From the NCBI GenBank assembly GCA_963797675.1, contig CAWCQQ010000006.1, positions 124,001 through 188,000 of the forward strand: DNA of 64,000 bases. Direction: 5' to 3'. This DNA comes from DASQPR01 sp963797675 (GTDB taxonomy: Bacteria > Actinomycetota > Actinomycetes > Mycobacteriales > Micromonosporaceae). The position numbers and the translations under genes are program-made. Positions 18,580-27,404 of the stretch are shown in pieces. Positions within the stretch are counted from its first letter, which is position 1. Each line of letters starts with the position of its first letter. The notes under the pieces were generated by a model. That model saw only the letters and a program-made list of their open reading frames with translations. It was not told the origin of the DNA and ran no database searches.

Positions 18580-21500
18580 GTGATCGAGTTCAGTGTTCTC
18601 GGCCCCTTAGTATTCCAACAAGACGGTCATATAGTGGTAGTCCGGACCGCGATGCTGCGCCGTCTGCTGGCCGTGCTGCTGGCCCGAGCCGGCTCGCCGG
18701 TCTCGGTTGACACGCTGATCGACGTCCTGTGGCAGGACGCACCGCCGCCGACGGCTCGCCGTACGCTCAACGTCTATGTCTCGCGGCTGCGATCACTGCT
18801 GGGCGACGACGATCGCATCGAGACGTCCGGCGGCTTCTACACACTGCGGCACCGATCCGGTGAACTCGACTCCGCCACCTTCCGCACGAAGGCGTCCGAG
18901 GCGCTGGCCACCCAGGCCCGGGGCGATGTCGCTGCCGCGGGTCGCCTGTATAGCGAGGCTCTCGGGCTGTGGCGCGGCCCCGCGTTCGACGGATTGATCG
19001 AGCCCGGGCCGGTCGAAACCGAGGCGCACGCTCTCGAGCAACTCCGGTTGACGTCGTTCGAGGAGTGGGTGGAGTGCGAACTCGTTGCCGGACGGCACAC
19101 TAACGTCATCGCGCGCCTCGACACGATGATCGCGATGCATCCGTTTCGTGAGCGCCTCCGGGGGCAGCGCATGATCGCGCTTTATCGCGACGGTCGCCAG
19201 GCGGAGGCGCTGGAAACCTACCGGCGGACGTACCAACTGCTGGACCGAGACCTCGGCGTACGGCCGAATGAGCAGCTCACGGCGTTGCATCGGCGCATCC
19301 TCGCGGGCGATCCCGAACTGCTCGCCGCCCGAGCACCGGAGCCCGGAAACGACAGCCGTCCTCGCTCGCTCCCACGTGACATTCCGGACTTCATTGGTCG
19401 CCACGGCGACCTGGCGTGGCTTGACGACGCCCGTACCGGCACCACGCTGGCGGTCATCAACGCGATCAGCGGCATCGGAGGGATCGGCAAGACCGCGTTG
19501 GCCGTCCATTGGGCGCACCGAGTCTCGGCCGACTATCCGGACGGACAGCTCTACCTCGACCTCCGCGGCTACCAACTGGGCCAGCCGATGTCACCGCTCG
19601 ACGCGCTCCGAAACCTGCTGCAGGCTCTCGGTTTCGCACCGGACCGGCTGCCGCAGACGCTGGATCAGGCGGATCCGATGTTTCGGTCGGCGCTGGCCGG
19701 TCGAAAGATGTTGATCCTGCTCGACAACGCGCGCCACGTCGATCAGGTGCGTCCTCTGTTGCCGTCGAACCCGGAGTGCCTGGTCGTGGTGACCAGCCGG
19801 GACAGCCTCAGCGGCCTGATCGCCCGCGACGGTGCCCGGCGACTCACCCTCGGTACGTTGCTGCCGCAGGACGCGCTCGATCTGCTCACCGCCATCGTGG
19901 GTGCGGACCGCGTCGATGCTGAGCCCGAGGCGCTGGGCGAGTTGGCGGCGCTCTGCGGCTACCTGCCGCTGGCGCTGCGGATCGCGGCGGTCAGCCTCGT
20001 CGACAACGCAACGCGGAGCATCCGAGCCTACGTTGATCAACTTCGGGAGGGCGACCGCATCTCCGAACTGGTCGTCGACGACGATCCGACGAGCGCGATT
20101 CGATCCGTGTTCGGCTACTCCTATCGGGCCCTCACGCCGGGAGATCAGAGCATGTTCCGGATGATCGGCCGCGTGCCCGGCACCGACTTCACCACGGATG
20201 CGGTCGTCGCGATGTCCGGCGCCACGGTCGAGGATGCCCGTACGTCGCTCGCCCGGCTCCGCGACGCGAGCCTGTTGCTCGAGGTGTCCGGCGACCGGCT
20301 CGCCATGCACGACCTGCTACGCGAGTACGCGGTCGGCCTGTCGCTCGGCGAAGACGCCGCGGACGCCCGCCGGATCGCGAGTCGCCGGCTCCTCGCCTGG
20401 TATCTCGGCCGGACCGAGGCTGCCGCGAAGGTGCTGTACCCCACCGCGCTGGCCCTCGATGCGGCCGGTACCCCGCACACGTTCGTTGATGCCGGCGAGG
20501 CGACCGGATGGCTCGAAGCCGAGCAGGACAATCTGCGGGCGGCGGTGGAGGACGCGCTGTGCAGCGGTCAGCACGACCTCGCGTACCGCATCTTCGGATC
20601 GCTGCGCACCTACCTGCTCCGGCGGCGCGCCGTCGTGGAGATTCTCACGCTCGCCGACCTCGCTCTGGAGCGAGCCGAGGTGGACGCGGACTCTCGGGTA
20701 CGGGCCATGCTGCACATCGCACGCATGGACGCCTTTGCGGTGTCGGGGCAATTCGAGAGTGCGATCGCGGCGGCGCACCGCTGCCGCGAGATCGCGGTGC
20801 GGTCGCCATGGCCGGAGTTGGAGGTCGGGAGCCTCAACGTACTGGGGTTCGCCTACTCGATGCTCGGTGATCTGCGCTCCGCGTCCAGCAGTCTCACGGC
20901 CGCCATCGACCTGCTCGATTCGGTGAAAGTCGCCTACCGCCGGTCGACCACGCTGAACCGGTTGGGCATCGTATCGGGCATGCTCGGCGATCTGACGGCC
21001 GCAGCCATGTACCAGGAACGAGCGCTGCAGTGCACCCGGGACGAGGCCGGCGGCGCCTTCGCCGTGGCGGTCGTCCTGTCCGGCCTGGCCGTCGTCTACC
21101 GCGAGCAGGGGCAACACGTTCTCGCCCGGCGCGCGGTGGACGAATCGTTGGAGTTGCAGCGATCGGTGAACGCGGGCCACGCCGAAGCGATCGTGCTCGT
21201 CCAACTGGCCAAGCTGCTACGAGACGAGGGCGATCTTGCCGAGGCGCAGACCGTGATCGTCGCGGCGCTCGCGACGCTCGAGCAGAGTCCGGACGATGCG
21301 AACATCCTGCACGCCCGTCTCACGTACGGCACGATTCTTGCCGAATTCGGGCAGTTCGACGCGGCCGTCGCCATGCTGGAGAGCGCCACGGCCCTGGGCC
21401 GGCCGATGCACACCCAGTACTACGCGACGCAGTGCCTGATCACGCTCGGCCTCATTCTTCTCGGCAGCGGCCACGTCCAGCGCGCGGACACCTGCGCCCG

Positions 21501-21705
21501 CGAAGCACTCGACACCGCCGTTGCGCAGGACTTCCACCAGCTCGAAGGCGCAGCGCGTGCGCTCCTGGGAGCGGTTCTGCTCGCTCAGGGGCAGCTCGAT
21601 GAGGCCTGCGAGTCATCGGATCGAGCGCAGAAGATCTTCGCGGTCTCCGGCCATCATTCGGCGCCGTGCCCGGTGAGTTGGGCGTCCGAAGTCTCCTGGC
21701 CGTAG
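18580..21705 (+). CDS. SARP/AfsR-type transcriptional regulator with NB-ARC and TPR domains
   Basis: A 1,041-residue regulator. Residues 1-95 form an OmpR-type winged helix (RRLLAVLLARAGSPVSVDTL); 96-245 are the bacterial transcriptional activation domain (WRGPAFDGL, RRTYQLLDRDLGVRPNEQL). An NB-ARC ATPase follows with P-loop GIGGIGKTAL near 296 and a kinase-2-like LILLDNA; the last about 400 residues are TPR-like helical repeats. This is the AfsR architecture, seen in regulators of antibiotic clusters and development. The GTG at 18580 has GGAG 5 bases upstream. It is divergent from the MFS pump and ends 3 bases from the convergent gene at 21709. Its target may be the MFS gene or the NRPS locus 8 kb away. 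Confidence 0.94.
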   Translation: MIEFSVLGPLVFQQDGHIVVVRTAMLRRLLAVLLARAGSPVSVDTLIDVLWQDAPPPTARRTLNVYVSRLRSLLGDDDRIETSGGFYTLRHRSGELDSATFRTKASEALATQARGDVAAAGRLYSEALGLWRGPAFDGLIEPGPVETEAHALEQLRLTSFEEWVECELVAGRHTNVIARLDTMIAMHPFRERLRGQRMIALYRDGRQAEALETYRRTYQLLDRDLGVRPNEQLTALHRRILAGDPELLAARAPEPGNDSRPRSLPRDIPDFIGRHGDLAWLDDARTGTTLAVINAISGIGGIGKTALAVHWAHRVSADYPDGQLYLDLRGYQLGQPMSPLDALRNLLQALGFAPDRLPQTLDQADPMFRSALAGRKMLILLDNARHVDQVRPLLPSNPECLVVVTSRDSLSGLIARDGARRLTLGTLLPQDALDLLTAIVGADRVDAEPEALGELAALCGYLPLALRIAAVSLVDNATRSIRAYVDQLREGDRISELVVDDDPTSAIRSVFGYSYRALTPGDQSMFRMIGRVPGTDFTTDAVVAMSGATVEDARTSLARLRDASLLLEVSGDRLAMHDLLREYAVGLSLGEDAADARRIASRRLLAWYLGRTEAAAKVLYPTALALDAAGTPHTFVDAGEATGWLEAEQDNLRAAVEDALCSGQHDLAYRIFGSLRTYLLRRRAVVEILTLADLALERAEVDADSRVRAMLHIARMDAFAVSGQFESAIAAAHRCREIAVRSPWPELEVGSLNVLGFAYSMLGDLRSASSSLTAAIDLLDSVKVAYRRSTTLNRLGIVSGMLGDLTAAAMYQERALQCTRDEAGGAFAVAVVLSGLAVVYREQGQHVLARRAVDESLELQRSVNAGHAEAIVLVQLAKLLRDEGDLAEAQTVIVAALATLEQSPDDANILHARLTYGTILAEFGQFDAAVAMLESATALGRPMHTQYYATQCLITLGLILLGSGHVQRADTCAREALDTAVAQDFHQLEGAARALLGAVLLAQGQLDEACESSDRAQKIFAVSGHHSAPCPVSWASEVSWP

Positions 21706-21708
21706 CTG

Positions 21709-22455
21709 TCACGGGGATGCTGGGGCGTTGTTTGCGGCCCGCTTGGCATGGCTGCGGCCGGCCCTCGTTCGGTGTGCGATGACCAACGCTGTCGTCACCG
21801 CCACACCCGTGAGAAAGGTGACGGATCCGAACGGGAGCCCAGGCGCAGTGTCGTCGATCATGCCCGTGGGAGCCAGCAGCGGACCTACCGCCAGCACCAA
21901 CAAGGCCACGGCGATGGCCGAGATGGAGTAGCCGGTAGCCGCTGCCAGCGACCCCCGTCGTATCAACAGTGTGCGGACACCCAGGATCAGCGCCGCGACC
22001 GCCAACGCTGCCGCGCCCTCGCGGAGAAATAGGTGCAATTGCGGGAGGGTCTCACTGCACACGGTCGGGCCGGCCAGCACACTCGAACTCCCGCAGGCAG
22101 GTGTGGCGTCCGGATGCATCCAACCCAGTACGACGATGTCCACCACCCGGGCGGCGAACGCGAACCCGAACATGGCGACGGCAAGACCGGCGAACAGCCA
22201 CGCACCCGACAGCGCGGCGGCGAATGCCCAGAGCCCCCGACCGGCACGGCGGGCGGCTCGCACGATCCGATCCGGTGACCCGAATCGGCGTACCGCCTCG
22301 GCCTCTGCCTGTTCGGTAGCCATGCCGGCGGCCTCACCGTCGGCGGCCGCCAACCGCAAGTGGTCTTCGGCCTCTGCCAGCGCCCGCCGCCCGGCCGCAC
22401 CCGTCCCGGACAGGCGGTCGAACAGACGGTCCAGGTATTGATCAACCATGCTCAT
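21709..22455 (-). CDS. Membrane protein with HAAS-like (permease-prefix) N-terminus
   Basis: A 248-residue protein. The N-terminal about 65 residues (DQYLDRLFDRLSG, AEDHLRLAAADGEAAGM, AVRRFGSPDRIV) are a helical cytosolic domain of the kind often encoded next to PadR regulators; four to five membrane helices follow. The start overlaps the stop of the PadR gene (ATGA), so the two are translationally coupled. It is probably the effector controlled by PadR, perhaps an envelope stress or permease-associated component; the precise function is unknown. Confidence 0.75.
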   Translation of the reverse strand: MSMVDQYLDRLFDRLSGTGAAGRRALAEAEDHLRLAAADGEAAGMATEQAEAEAVRRFGSPDRIVRAARRAGRGLWAFAAALSGAWLFAGLAVAMFGFAFAARVVDIVVLGWMHPDATPACGSSSVLAGPTVCSETLPQLHLFLREGAAALAVAALILGVRTLLIRRGSLAAATGYSISAIAVALLVLAVGPLLAPTGMIDDTAPGLPFGSVTFLTGVAVTTALVIAHRTRAGRSHAKRAANNAPASP

Positions 22456-22784
22456 GCGAGGCCCTCCACAACGTCATGCCCGATGATGGCTTGCATCCCC
22501 GTGGTGAACGTGCGCCATTGAGCACGCTTGACCGCCAGCGCGGTCGCGCCGTCCGGGGTGATTTCGTAGACGCGCCGGCGTCGTGGAGCACTGGTGTCCC
22601 AGTGGCTGGTGATGAGTCCGTCGTGTTCGAGGCGTTGCAACGCCGGATAGACCGTGCCGTCGGGCAGGTCGAATGCACCGTCGGATTCCTCGCGTAGCCG
22701 CACCATCAGCGCATATCCGTGAGCCGGGCCGCGGCGATTCAGCGAGCCCAGCAAGAGCAGGTCGAGATGACCACGCAGATCCAT
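22452..22784 (-). CDS. PadR-family transcriptional repressor
   Basis: A 110-residue winged-helix protein. DLLLLGSLNRRGPAHGYAL is the typical PadR N-terminus, DLPDGTVYPALQRLEHDGLI is the recognition helix and wing, and RRRRVYEITPDGATAL is the strand pair. I start it at ATG 22784 because a promoter ends 7 bases before it, implying a leaderless mRNA. It shares an ATGA overlap with the downstream membrane protein gene. Autoregulation through the ACCTAG repeats in its promoter is likely. Confidence 0.9.
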   Translation of the reverse strand: MDLRGHLDLLLLGSLNRRGPAHGYALMVRLREESDGAFDLPDGTVYPALQRLEHDGLITSHWDTSAPRRRRVYEITPDGATALAVKRAQWRTFTTGMQAIIGHDVVEGLA

Positions 22785-22820
22785 ACCCAGAAGACTAGGT
22801 ATAGACACGCTAGGTGTCAA
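22785..22820 (-). promoter_or_regulatory. Leaderless promoter with ACCTAG repeats ahead of padR-type gene
   Basis: On the minus strand TTGACA is followed by 17 bases and TAGTCT; 7 bases later comes the ATG of the PadR gene, so transcription would begin at or next to the start codon. Two ACCTAG direct repeats, the second overlapping the -10 box, are candidate PadR half-sites. Confidence 0.7.
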
Positions 22821-22852
22821 TCACTGTCGTACGCCGCCGCCGTCGATGATCC

Positions 22853-23365
22853 TCACGACCCGGCTTTGAGGACGTCGGAATTCGCCAGCGGTGCCGCGGA
22901 TTCGCCGGCCGAGAAGTCGAGCACCTCTCCCGACGTCGCATCGACGATCAGAATCAGCTCATGCCGCGTGAACAATGGGCTGACGCCTTGTGGCACGCTA
23001 ATCGCTTCGATCTGAAATGTGCCGGTCATTTGAATCACCAGCACATCGCGATCGTCGGGCGCGCCCGATGCGCCGGTCAATGCGATCGCCGATTGGTGGG
23101 TGCCGGCCGCGAAGCGCACCGACTTCACGTTCGTCGGCCAGCCCGCATTGGCGGCGATCGCGTCGGCGGAGGCGGTGCCTCCGGGGTTGAGCGAGGTCGC
23201 TTCCTGCATGGCGATCTTCCGCGCCAGACTGGTCTGAGCTGCGGACGCCTGCCAACCGGACGAGTTGTGATGGGTCAGCAGGACCGCCGATGCGGCGACG
23301 ATAGCGAACGTCGCGATGGCGATCAGAAGCCCTTTGATCGAACGCGTAATCCCCGTCACGTTCAT
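22853..23365 (-). CDS. Exported or membrane-anchored protein of unknown function
   Basis: A 170-residue protein starting at ATG 23365 with GGGAG 8 bases upstream. One N-terminal hydrophobic segment (GLLIAIATFAIVAASAVLL) is followed by an extracytoplasmic domain with LVIQMTGTFQIEA and HELILIVDATSGEVLDF, resembling the strand pattern of small PepSY-like or NTF2-like secreted domains, but I cannot assign it. It lies 25 bases behind the secreted protein gene at 23391 on the same strand, so the two form a small operon. Confidence 0.6.
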   Translation of the reverse strand: MNVTGITRSIKGLLIAIATFAIVAASAVLLTHHNSSGWQASAAQTSLARKIAMQEATSLNPGGTASADAIAANAGWPTNVKSVRFAAGTHQSAIALTGASGAPDDRDVLVIQMTGTFQIEAISVPQGVSPLFTRHELILIVDATSGEVLDFSAGESAAPLANSDVLKAGS

Positions 23366-23390
23366 CACCACGATCTCCCTGGTCCTCGTT

Positions 23391-24092
23391 TCAACAGGTG
23401 ATTCCGGCATCGTAGCTGGTCGATTTACTGACCCAGGTGAATCGTTCCGGTGAATTCTGTACGGGTGCGGTCGGACTCGCCATGCCGCTCGTCCATGTGC
23501 CACCGGAGTTCAGGTATTCAGCGCCGTACGCGAAGGAATAGCTTTTGCTCGCGGCGGTATTGGATTCCGAGCCGACCTCGATGGCCGTCGGGACCATGTA
23601 GTTGCTCGTCGAGTTGCTGCCGTAGCCGTTGAACGCGACCCGCCACGTGCCGCCTCCGTTGGCCGAGATGGACGCGAACGCCCCGGCGGTCAGGCTCGGA
23701 TTGTTCTGCAGCACGTGGCCGTCGATGTCGGTGTGTCCCGGCCGGTAGTCCTCCCAGAACGCGAATCGGCCCGGACCGGTGATGACGTACGGCGATGTGC
23801 CGCTGGATGCGCCCGCGCCGAGCTGCAGGTAGCCGACCTCGACCCAGTAGGGGATCCCGCTGTGCGCATCGATCAGCCAGGTCTCGTCGCTGACGCTCCC
23901 GCCGGACGGCGTGCTCAGGCAGGACGGGTCGATGGTGACCGCGACACCCTTGACGCCGGTGACGTTGGAGAGGTCGTCGCCGTAGCAGTGGGTCGATCCG
24001 GAGCATCCGAATGCCGGGTCCGCGGGCAGGGCCGTGAGTGCGCTGATCAGGACGGCACATGTCGCGATTGCTGACGTCCGCCTGATCCCCAT
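23391..24092 (-). CDS. Secreted protein of unknown function
   Basis: A 233-residue protein with a signal peptide (SAIATCAVLISALTALPADP) cleaved before GCSGSTHCYGDD. The mature part is rich in Gly, Ser, Thr and aromatic residues (ETWLIDAHSGIPYWVEVGYL, GGGTWRVAFNGYGSNS), suggesting a beta-sandwich with four cysteines. GAGG lies 7 bases before the ATG. It is divergent from the sugar uptake operon, with the CebR-type sites between, so it could share that control. No family recognised. Confidence 0.6.
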   Translation of the reverse strand: MGIRRTSAIATCAVLISALTALPADPAFGCSGSTHCYGDDLSNVTGVKGVAVTIDPSCLSTPSGGSVSDETWLIDAHSGIPYWVEVGYLQLGAGASSGTSPYVITGPGRFAFWEDYRPGHTDIDGHVLQNNPSLTAGAFASISANGGGTWRVAFNGYGSNSTSNYMVPTAIEVGSESNTAASKSYSFAYGAEYLNSGGTWTSGMASPTAPVQNSPERFTWVSKSTSYDAGITC

Positions 24093-24186
24093 GGTGCGGC
24101 CTCATGATCTATCGCCATAAATATTTACCGATAACGATACATGCGGCGTCAATGCCGACCGCCGAGTGGCGCTTCGAGTAACGGAA

Positions 24187-24200
24187 TGGGAACGCTCCCA
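24187..24200. promoter_or_regulatory. CebR/CelR-type operator 1
   Basis: TGGGAACGCTCCCA differs by one base from the published CebR/CelR operator TGGGAGCGCTCCCA, the LacI-family box that controls cellobiose and cellulase genes in Streptomyces and Thermobifida. It lies 8 bases upstream of the TTGACA -35 box of the transporter operon. Confidence 0.8.
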
Positions 24201-24208
24201 CGGAACTA

Positions 24209-24237
24209 TTGACACTCCCGTAACTTCTCGGCAATCT
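24209..24237 (+). promoter_or_regulatory. Promoter of the Opp-type transporter operon
   Basis: TTGACA (24209-24214), 17 bases, CAATCT (24232-24237). Both flanks carry CebR-type operators; the second covers the expected start of transcription. No LacI-family repressor gene lies in the window, so it must be encoded elsewhere. Confidence 0.65.
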
Positions 24238-24241
24238 CTCA

Positions 24242-24255
24242 TGGGAGCGCTCCCG
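24242..24255. promoter_or_regulatory. CebR/CelR-type operator 2
   Basis: TGGGAGCGCTCCCG matches the CebR/CelR box at 13 of 14 positions. It begins 4 bases after the -10 hexamer, where a bound repressor would block initiation. Confidence 0.82.
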
Positions 24256-24291
24256 CGCCCTGGAGTGTCCAGCTTGAGAGGGGAATCTTCG

Positions 24292-24333
24292 ATGGTCGTC
24301 ACGCCCACCGATCCCGACGGCGAGGTGAGCTAG
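24292..24333 (+). CDS. Possible 13-residue leader peptide ahead of the transporter operon
   Basis: ATG GTC GTC ... AGC TAG encodes MVVTPTDPDGEVS and ends 2 bases before the GTG of the first permease gene. GAGAGGGG stands upstream at a workable distance, and the permease ribosome site GAGGTGAG lies inside its last codons. Ribosomes finishing this peptide could restart at the permease. It may equally be chance. Confidence 0.4.
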   Translation: MVVTPTDPDGEVS

Positions 24334-24335
24334 CC

Positions 24336-25316
24336 GTGTTCGTCCTCCTGCGGAGGCTCGCGTTCTATGTCGTGACCGCGTTCATCGCCGTGACGCTGGA
24401 CTTCTTGATTCCGCATCTCATCCCCGGTAACCCGGTCGAAGCCGTGATCGCGAGCAAGGCCGGCGGCATCCCGCCGCAGGCGACCGCGAGCCTATACGCG
24501 CAGTTCGGTATCAAGCAGAACGAGGGCCTCTGGGGCCAGTATCTGCACTACTGGAACACGCTGCTACACGGCAACCTGGGCCTGTCCATCTCGCAGTACC
24601 CGGCGCCGGTCACGACCGTCATTAAGAGCGCGATCTTCTGGACCATCCTGCTGGTCGGCGTGTCCACGGTGATCAGCTTCATCCTCGGTACGATCATCGG
24701 CTCGCTGGCCGCCTGGCGCCGCGGAACGTGGATCGACGGCGTCCTGCCGATCAGCACGTTCTTCCAGGCCATGCCGTACTTCTTCCTCGCGACGCTGCTG
24801 CTGCTGTTCTTCTCGACCGACCTGCATTGGTTCCCCGACCACGGTGGGTACGAGTTCGAGAACACCACGATCGGTCTCAACGGTCCGTTCCTCAACGACG
24901 CGCTGAAACATGCGATCCTGCCGGCCGTCACGATCATCGGCGCCTCGCTGGCCGGCTGGATCGTCGGTATGCGCAACATGATGATCACGGTGCGCGACGA
25001 GGACTACGTGCTGCTGGCCGAGGCCGAGATGCTGCCGCCGCGCCGCGTCATCTGGTACGCCGCCCGCAACGCGATCCTGCCGTCGGTGTCGAGCTTCGCG
25101 CTCGCGCTGAGCTTCGTCGTCACCGGTTCGCTGCTGACCGAGATCGTGTTCTCCTATCCCGGCATCGGCGACGTGCTCTACCAGGCCGTTCTCGCCGAGG
25201 ACTATCCGTTGATCCAGGGCATCTTCCTGATCATCACGTTCGTCGTGCTGGCCGCGAACCTGTTCGCCGACGTCGTCTACGTCTTCCTCGACCCTCGAGC
25301 CCGGCAGGAGGCGTAA
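24336..25316 (+). CDS. ABC transporter permease, DppB/OppB family
   Basis: A 326-residue inner-membrane permease with the N-terminal helix, large periplasmic-side loop and five further helices typical of OppB. The EAA coupling loop reads YVLLAEAEMLPPRRVIWY, and the C-terminus YPGIGDVLYQAVLAEDYPLI is diagnostic. The GTG start has GAGGTGAG 6 bases upstream. It is the first gene of a five-gene operon under CebR-type operators. The family normally moves peptides, but some members move cello- or xylo-oligosaccharides, which fits the operators and the GH1 gene. Confidence 0.93.
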   Translation: MFVLLRRLAFYVVTAFIAVTLDFLIPHLIPGNPVEAVIASKAGGIPPQATASLYAQFGIKQNEGLWGQYLHYWNTLLHGNLGLSISQYPAPVTTVIKSAIFWTILLVGVSTVISFILGTIIGSLAAWRRGTWIDGVLPISTFFQAMPYFFLATLLLLFFSTDLHWFPDHGGYEFENTTIGLNGPFLNDALKHAILPAVTIIGASLAGWIVGMRNMMITVRDEDYVLLAEAEMLPPRRVIWYAARNAILPSVSSFALALSFVVTGSLLTEIVFSYPGIGDVLYQAVLAEDYPLIQGIFLIITFVVLAANLFADVVYVFLDPRARQEA

Positions 25317-25320
25317 ACAC

Positions 25321-26340
25321 ATGACTGCTCTGCTAACCGAGGCGCCGATCAAGACGGTTGTCCCCACAAAGCGCAAGACGATCTCGTTCCCGCGATCCGC
25401 GAAGATCCGGATCGGTCTGATCCTGCTGGGCTTCTTCGTCCTGATCGCGATCATCGGACCGTGGATCGCGCCGTACGATCCGGGCCAGATCGTGCTCTCC
25501 ACGACCGAGAACCCGAGCGCCCACCACTGGCTCGGCCAGACTCAGCTCGGCCAGGACATCTGGTCGCAACTGCTGGCCGGCACGCGTCCGGTGATCCTGG
25601 TGTCGTTCCTCGCCGGCACGATCGCCACGATCCTGTCCATCATCATCGGTATCACCGCCGGTTACGTCGGCGGATGGGTGGACGAGTTCCTCTCGATGCT
25701 CGCGAACGTGTTCCTGGTACTTCCGGCGCTGCCGTTGCTGATCGTGGTCGGCAGCTTCCTGCCGAAGGGTGAGTCGGCGAACAACCTGCTGATCGGTGTC
25801 GTCATCTCGCTGACCGGCTGGGCCTGGGGTGCACGGGTGCTGCGGGCACAGTCACTGTCCCTACGCAACCGGGACTTCGTCGAAGCCGCGCGGATCTCCG
25901 GCGAGGGCACGTGGCGGATCATCATCTTCGAGATGGTGCCGAACCTGGTCGCGATCCTGGCCGCATCGTTCCTGTTCACCGTGCTCTACGCGATCGGGAC
26001 CTACGTCGCCCTCGGCTTCCTGGGCGTGCTGAACCCGGCCGCCAACCACAGCTGGGGCTCGATCCTGTTCGACGCGACCCAGGGCCAGGCGGTCGCATCC
26101 GGCCAGTGGTGGTGGTACATCCCGCCGGGCATGTGCATCGCGCTGCTCGGCACCAGCCTCGCGCTGATCAACTTCGGCATCGACGAGTTCATCAACCCTC
26201 GACTGCGCGCGGCCGGCCTGACCCGCAAGGCCGCGAAACGTGCCGGAGTCAGCCGCCGCCCACAGCTCGGCTTCACGCCGGTACAACGATCAAAATCCGC
26301 ACAAGAGTCGAACGCAGAGGGTACGGGGGCCGGCGCATGA
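25321..26340 (+). CDS. ABC transporter permease, DppC/OppC family
   Basis: A 339-residue permease that begins 4 bases after OppB. The N-terminal stretch IGLILLGFFVLIAIIGPWIAP followed by HWLGQTQLGQDIWSQLLAGT is the OppC_N signature; the coupling loop is DFVEAARISGEGTWRII. Six membrane helices are expected. Unlike many OppC proteins it has a Lys/Arg-rich C-terminal tail of about 45 residues after the last helix. It overlaps the ATPase gene by 4 bases. Confidence 0.93.
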   Translation: MTALLTEAPIKTVVPTKRKTISFPRSAKIRIGLILLGFFVLIAIIGPWIAPYDPGQIVLSTTENPSAHHWLGQTQLGQDIWSQLLAGTRPVILVSFLAGTIATILSIIIGITAGYVGGWVDEFLSMLANVFLVLPALPLLIVVGSFLPKGESANNLLIGVVISLTGWAWGARVLRAQSLSLRNRDFVEAARISGEGTWRIIIFEMVPNLVAILAASFLFTVLYAIGTYVALGFLGVLNPAANHSWGSILFDATQGQAVASGQWWWYIPPGMCIALLGTSLALINFGIDEFINPRLRAAGLTRKAAKRAGVSRRPQLGFTPVQRSKSAQESNAEGTGAGA

Positions 26341-27404
26341 ACACGTTCGAACTCACACCATTGGGCGTCGTGCCGGACGGGATCGCCCTGGAGATCTCGG
26401 GGCTCTCGGTGGACTACGGCATCGGCGAGAATGCCGTCCACGCGGTGGCCGACGTCGACCTGACCATCCGCCGCGGCGAGGTGATCGGCATCGCCGGTGA
26501 GAGCGGCAGCGGCAAGTCGACGCTCGCGTACGCCGTGACGCGCCTGCTCCGCGACCCGGGCATCATCGTCGACGGCGAGGTGACGTTCTACTCGTACCCA
26601 GAAGGTGGCGGCTCGCCGCTGCCGGTCGACCTGTTGTCGCCGGACAAGGACGTGATGCGGGCTGTCCGCTGGTCGGAGATCGCGGTCGTGTTCCAGAGCG
26701 CGTTGAACGCACTGAACCCGGTCATGAAGATCGGCACGCTGATCGACGACGTGCTGAAGGCGCACGAACGCGGCATGTCCCGCCGGGATCGCCGCAAACG
26801 CGCCGAGGAACTGCTCGACCTGGTCGGCATCACCGCCGACCGGCTGCGCAGCTACCCGCACGAGCTGTCCGGCGGCATGCGCCAGCGGGTGATGATCGCG
26901 CTGTCGATCGCGCTCAACCCGCAGCTGCTGATCATGGACGAACCGACCACGGCACTCGACGTGGTGATCCAGCGCGAGATCCTCGAACAGCTGATGGACC
27001 TGCGGGAACGGTTCGGCTTCACGATCGTGTTCATCACGCATGACCTGTCGTTGCTGATCGAGATCGCGGACACCATCGCGGTCATGTACGCCGGATCCAT
27101 CGTCGAGAAGGCGCCCGCGCGCGAACTGTTCCGAGGCGCCCGGCACCCGTACACCCAAGGTTTGTTGAGTTCGTTCCCGAGCCTGCACGGGCCGCGCAAG
27201 GCGATGACCGGCATTGCCGGATCACCACCTGATCTTCGCTCGGTGCCGTCCGGATGTCCGTTCCATCCGCGCTGCGTGCATGCGATGGACGTGTGTACGA
27301 CCGACGAGCCGCCGCGGGTCGAGGAACGCAACCGTGAGGTGCGCTGCTGGCTGCACGTTCCGTCCGCATCCACGGCGGCGTCCTCGGTGGGGGTGACGGT
27401 ATGA
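26337..27404 (+). CDS. ABC transporter ATP-binding protein, DppD/OppD family
   Basis: A 355-residue cytosolic ATPase with Walker A GESGSGKST, signature LSGGMRQRV, Walker B LLIMDEPTTALD and H-loop ITHD. The C-terminal oligopeptide extension carries SGCPFHPRCVHAMDVC, the cysteine cluster typical of this family. It overlaps both neighbours by 4 bases (ATGA), so the permease and the two ATPases are made in step. It pairs with the OppF-type protein downstream to power uptake. Confidence 0.93.
   Translation: MNTFELTPLGVVPDGIALEISGLSVDYGIGENAVHAVADVDLTIRRGEVIGIAGESGSGKSTLAYAVTRLLRDPGIIVDGEVTFYSYPEGGGSPLPVDLLSPDKDVMRAVRWSEIAVVFQSALNALNPVMKIGTLIDDVLKAHERGMSRRDRRKRAEELLDLVGITADRLRSYPHELSGGMRQRVMIALSIALNPQLLIMDEPTTALDVVIQREILEQLMDLRERFGFTIVFITHDLSLLIEIADTIAVMYAGSIVEKAPARELFRGARHPYTQGLLSSFPSLHGPRKAMTGIAGSPPDLRSVPSGCPFHPRCVHAMDVCTTDEPPRVEERNREVRCWLHVPSASTAASSVGVTV

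Noticed and set aside
24093..24186. LacI-family regulator or its fragment near the CebR-type boxes
   Set aside because: No helix-turn-helix or sugar-binding sequence is present in this gap or elsewhere in the window; the repressor must be encoded elsewhere.
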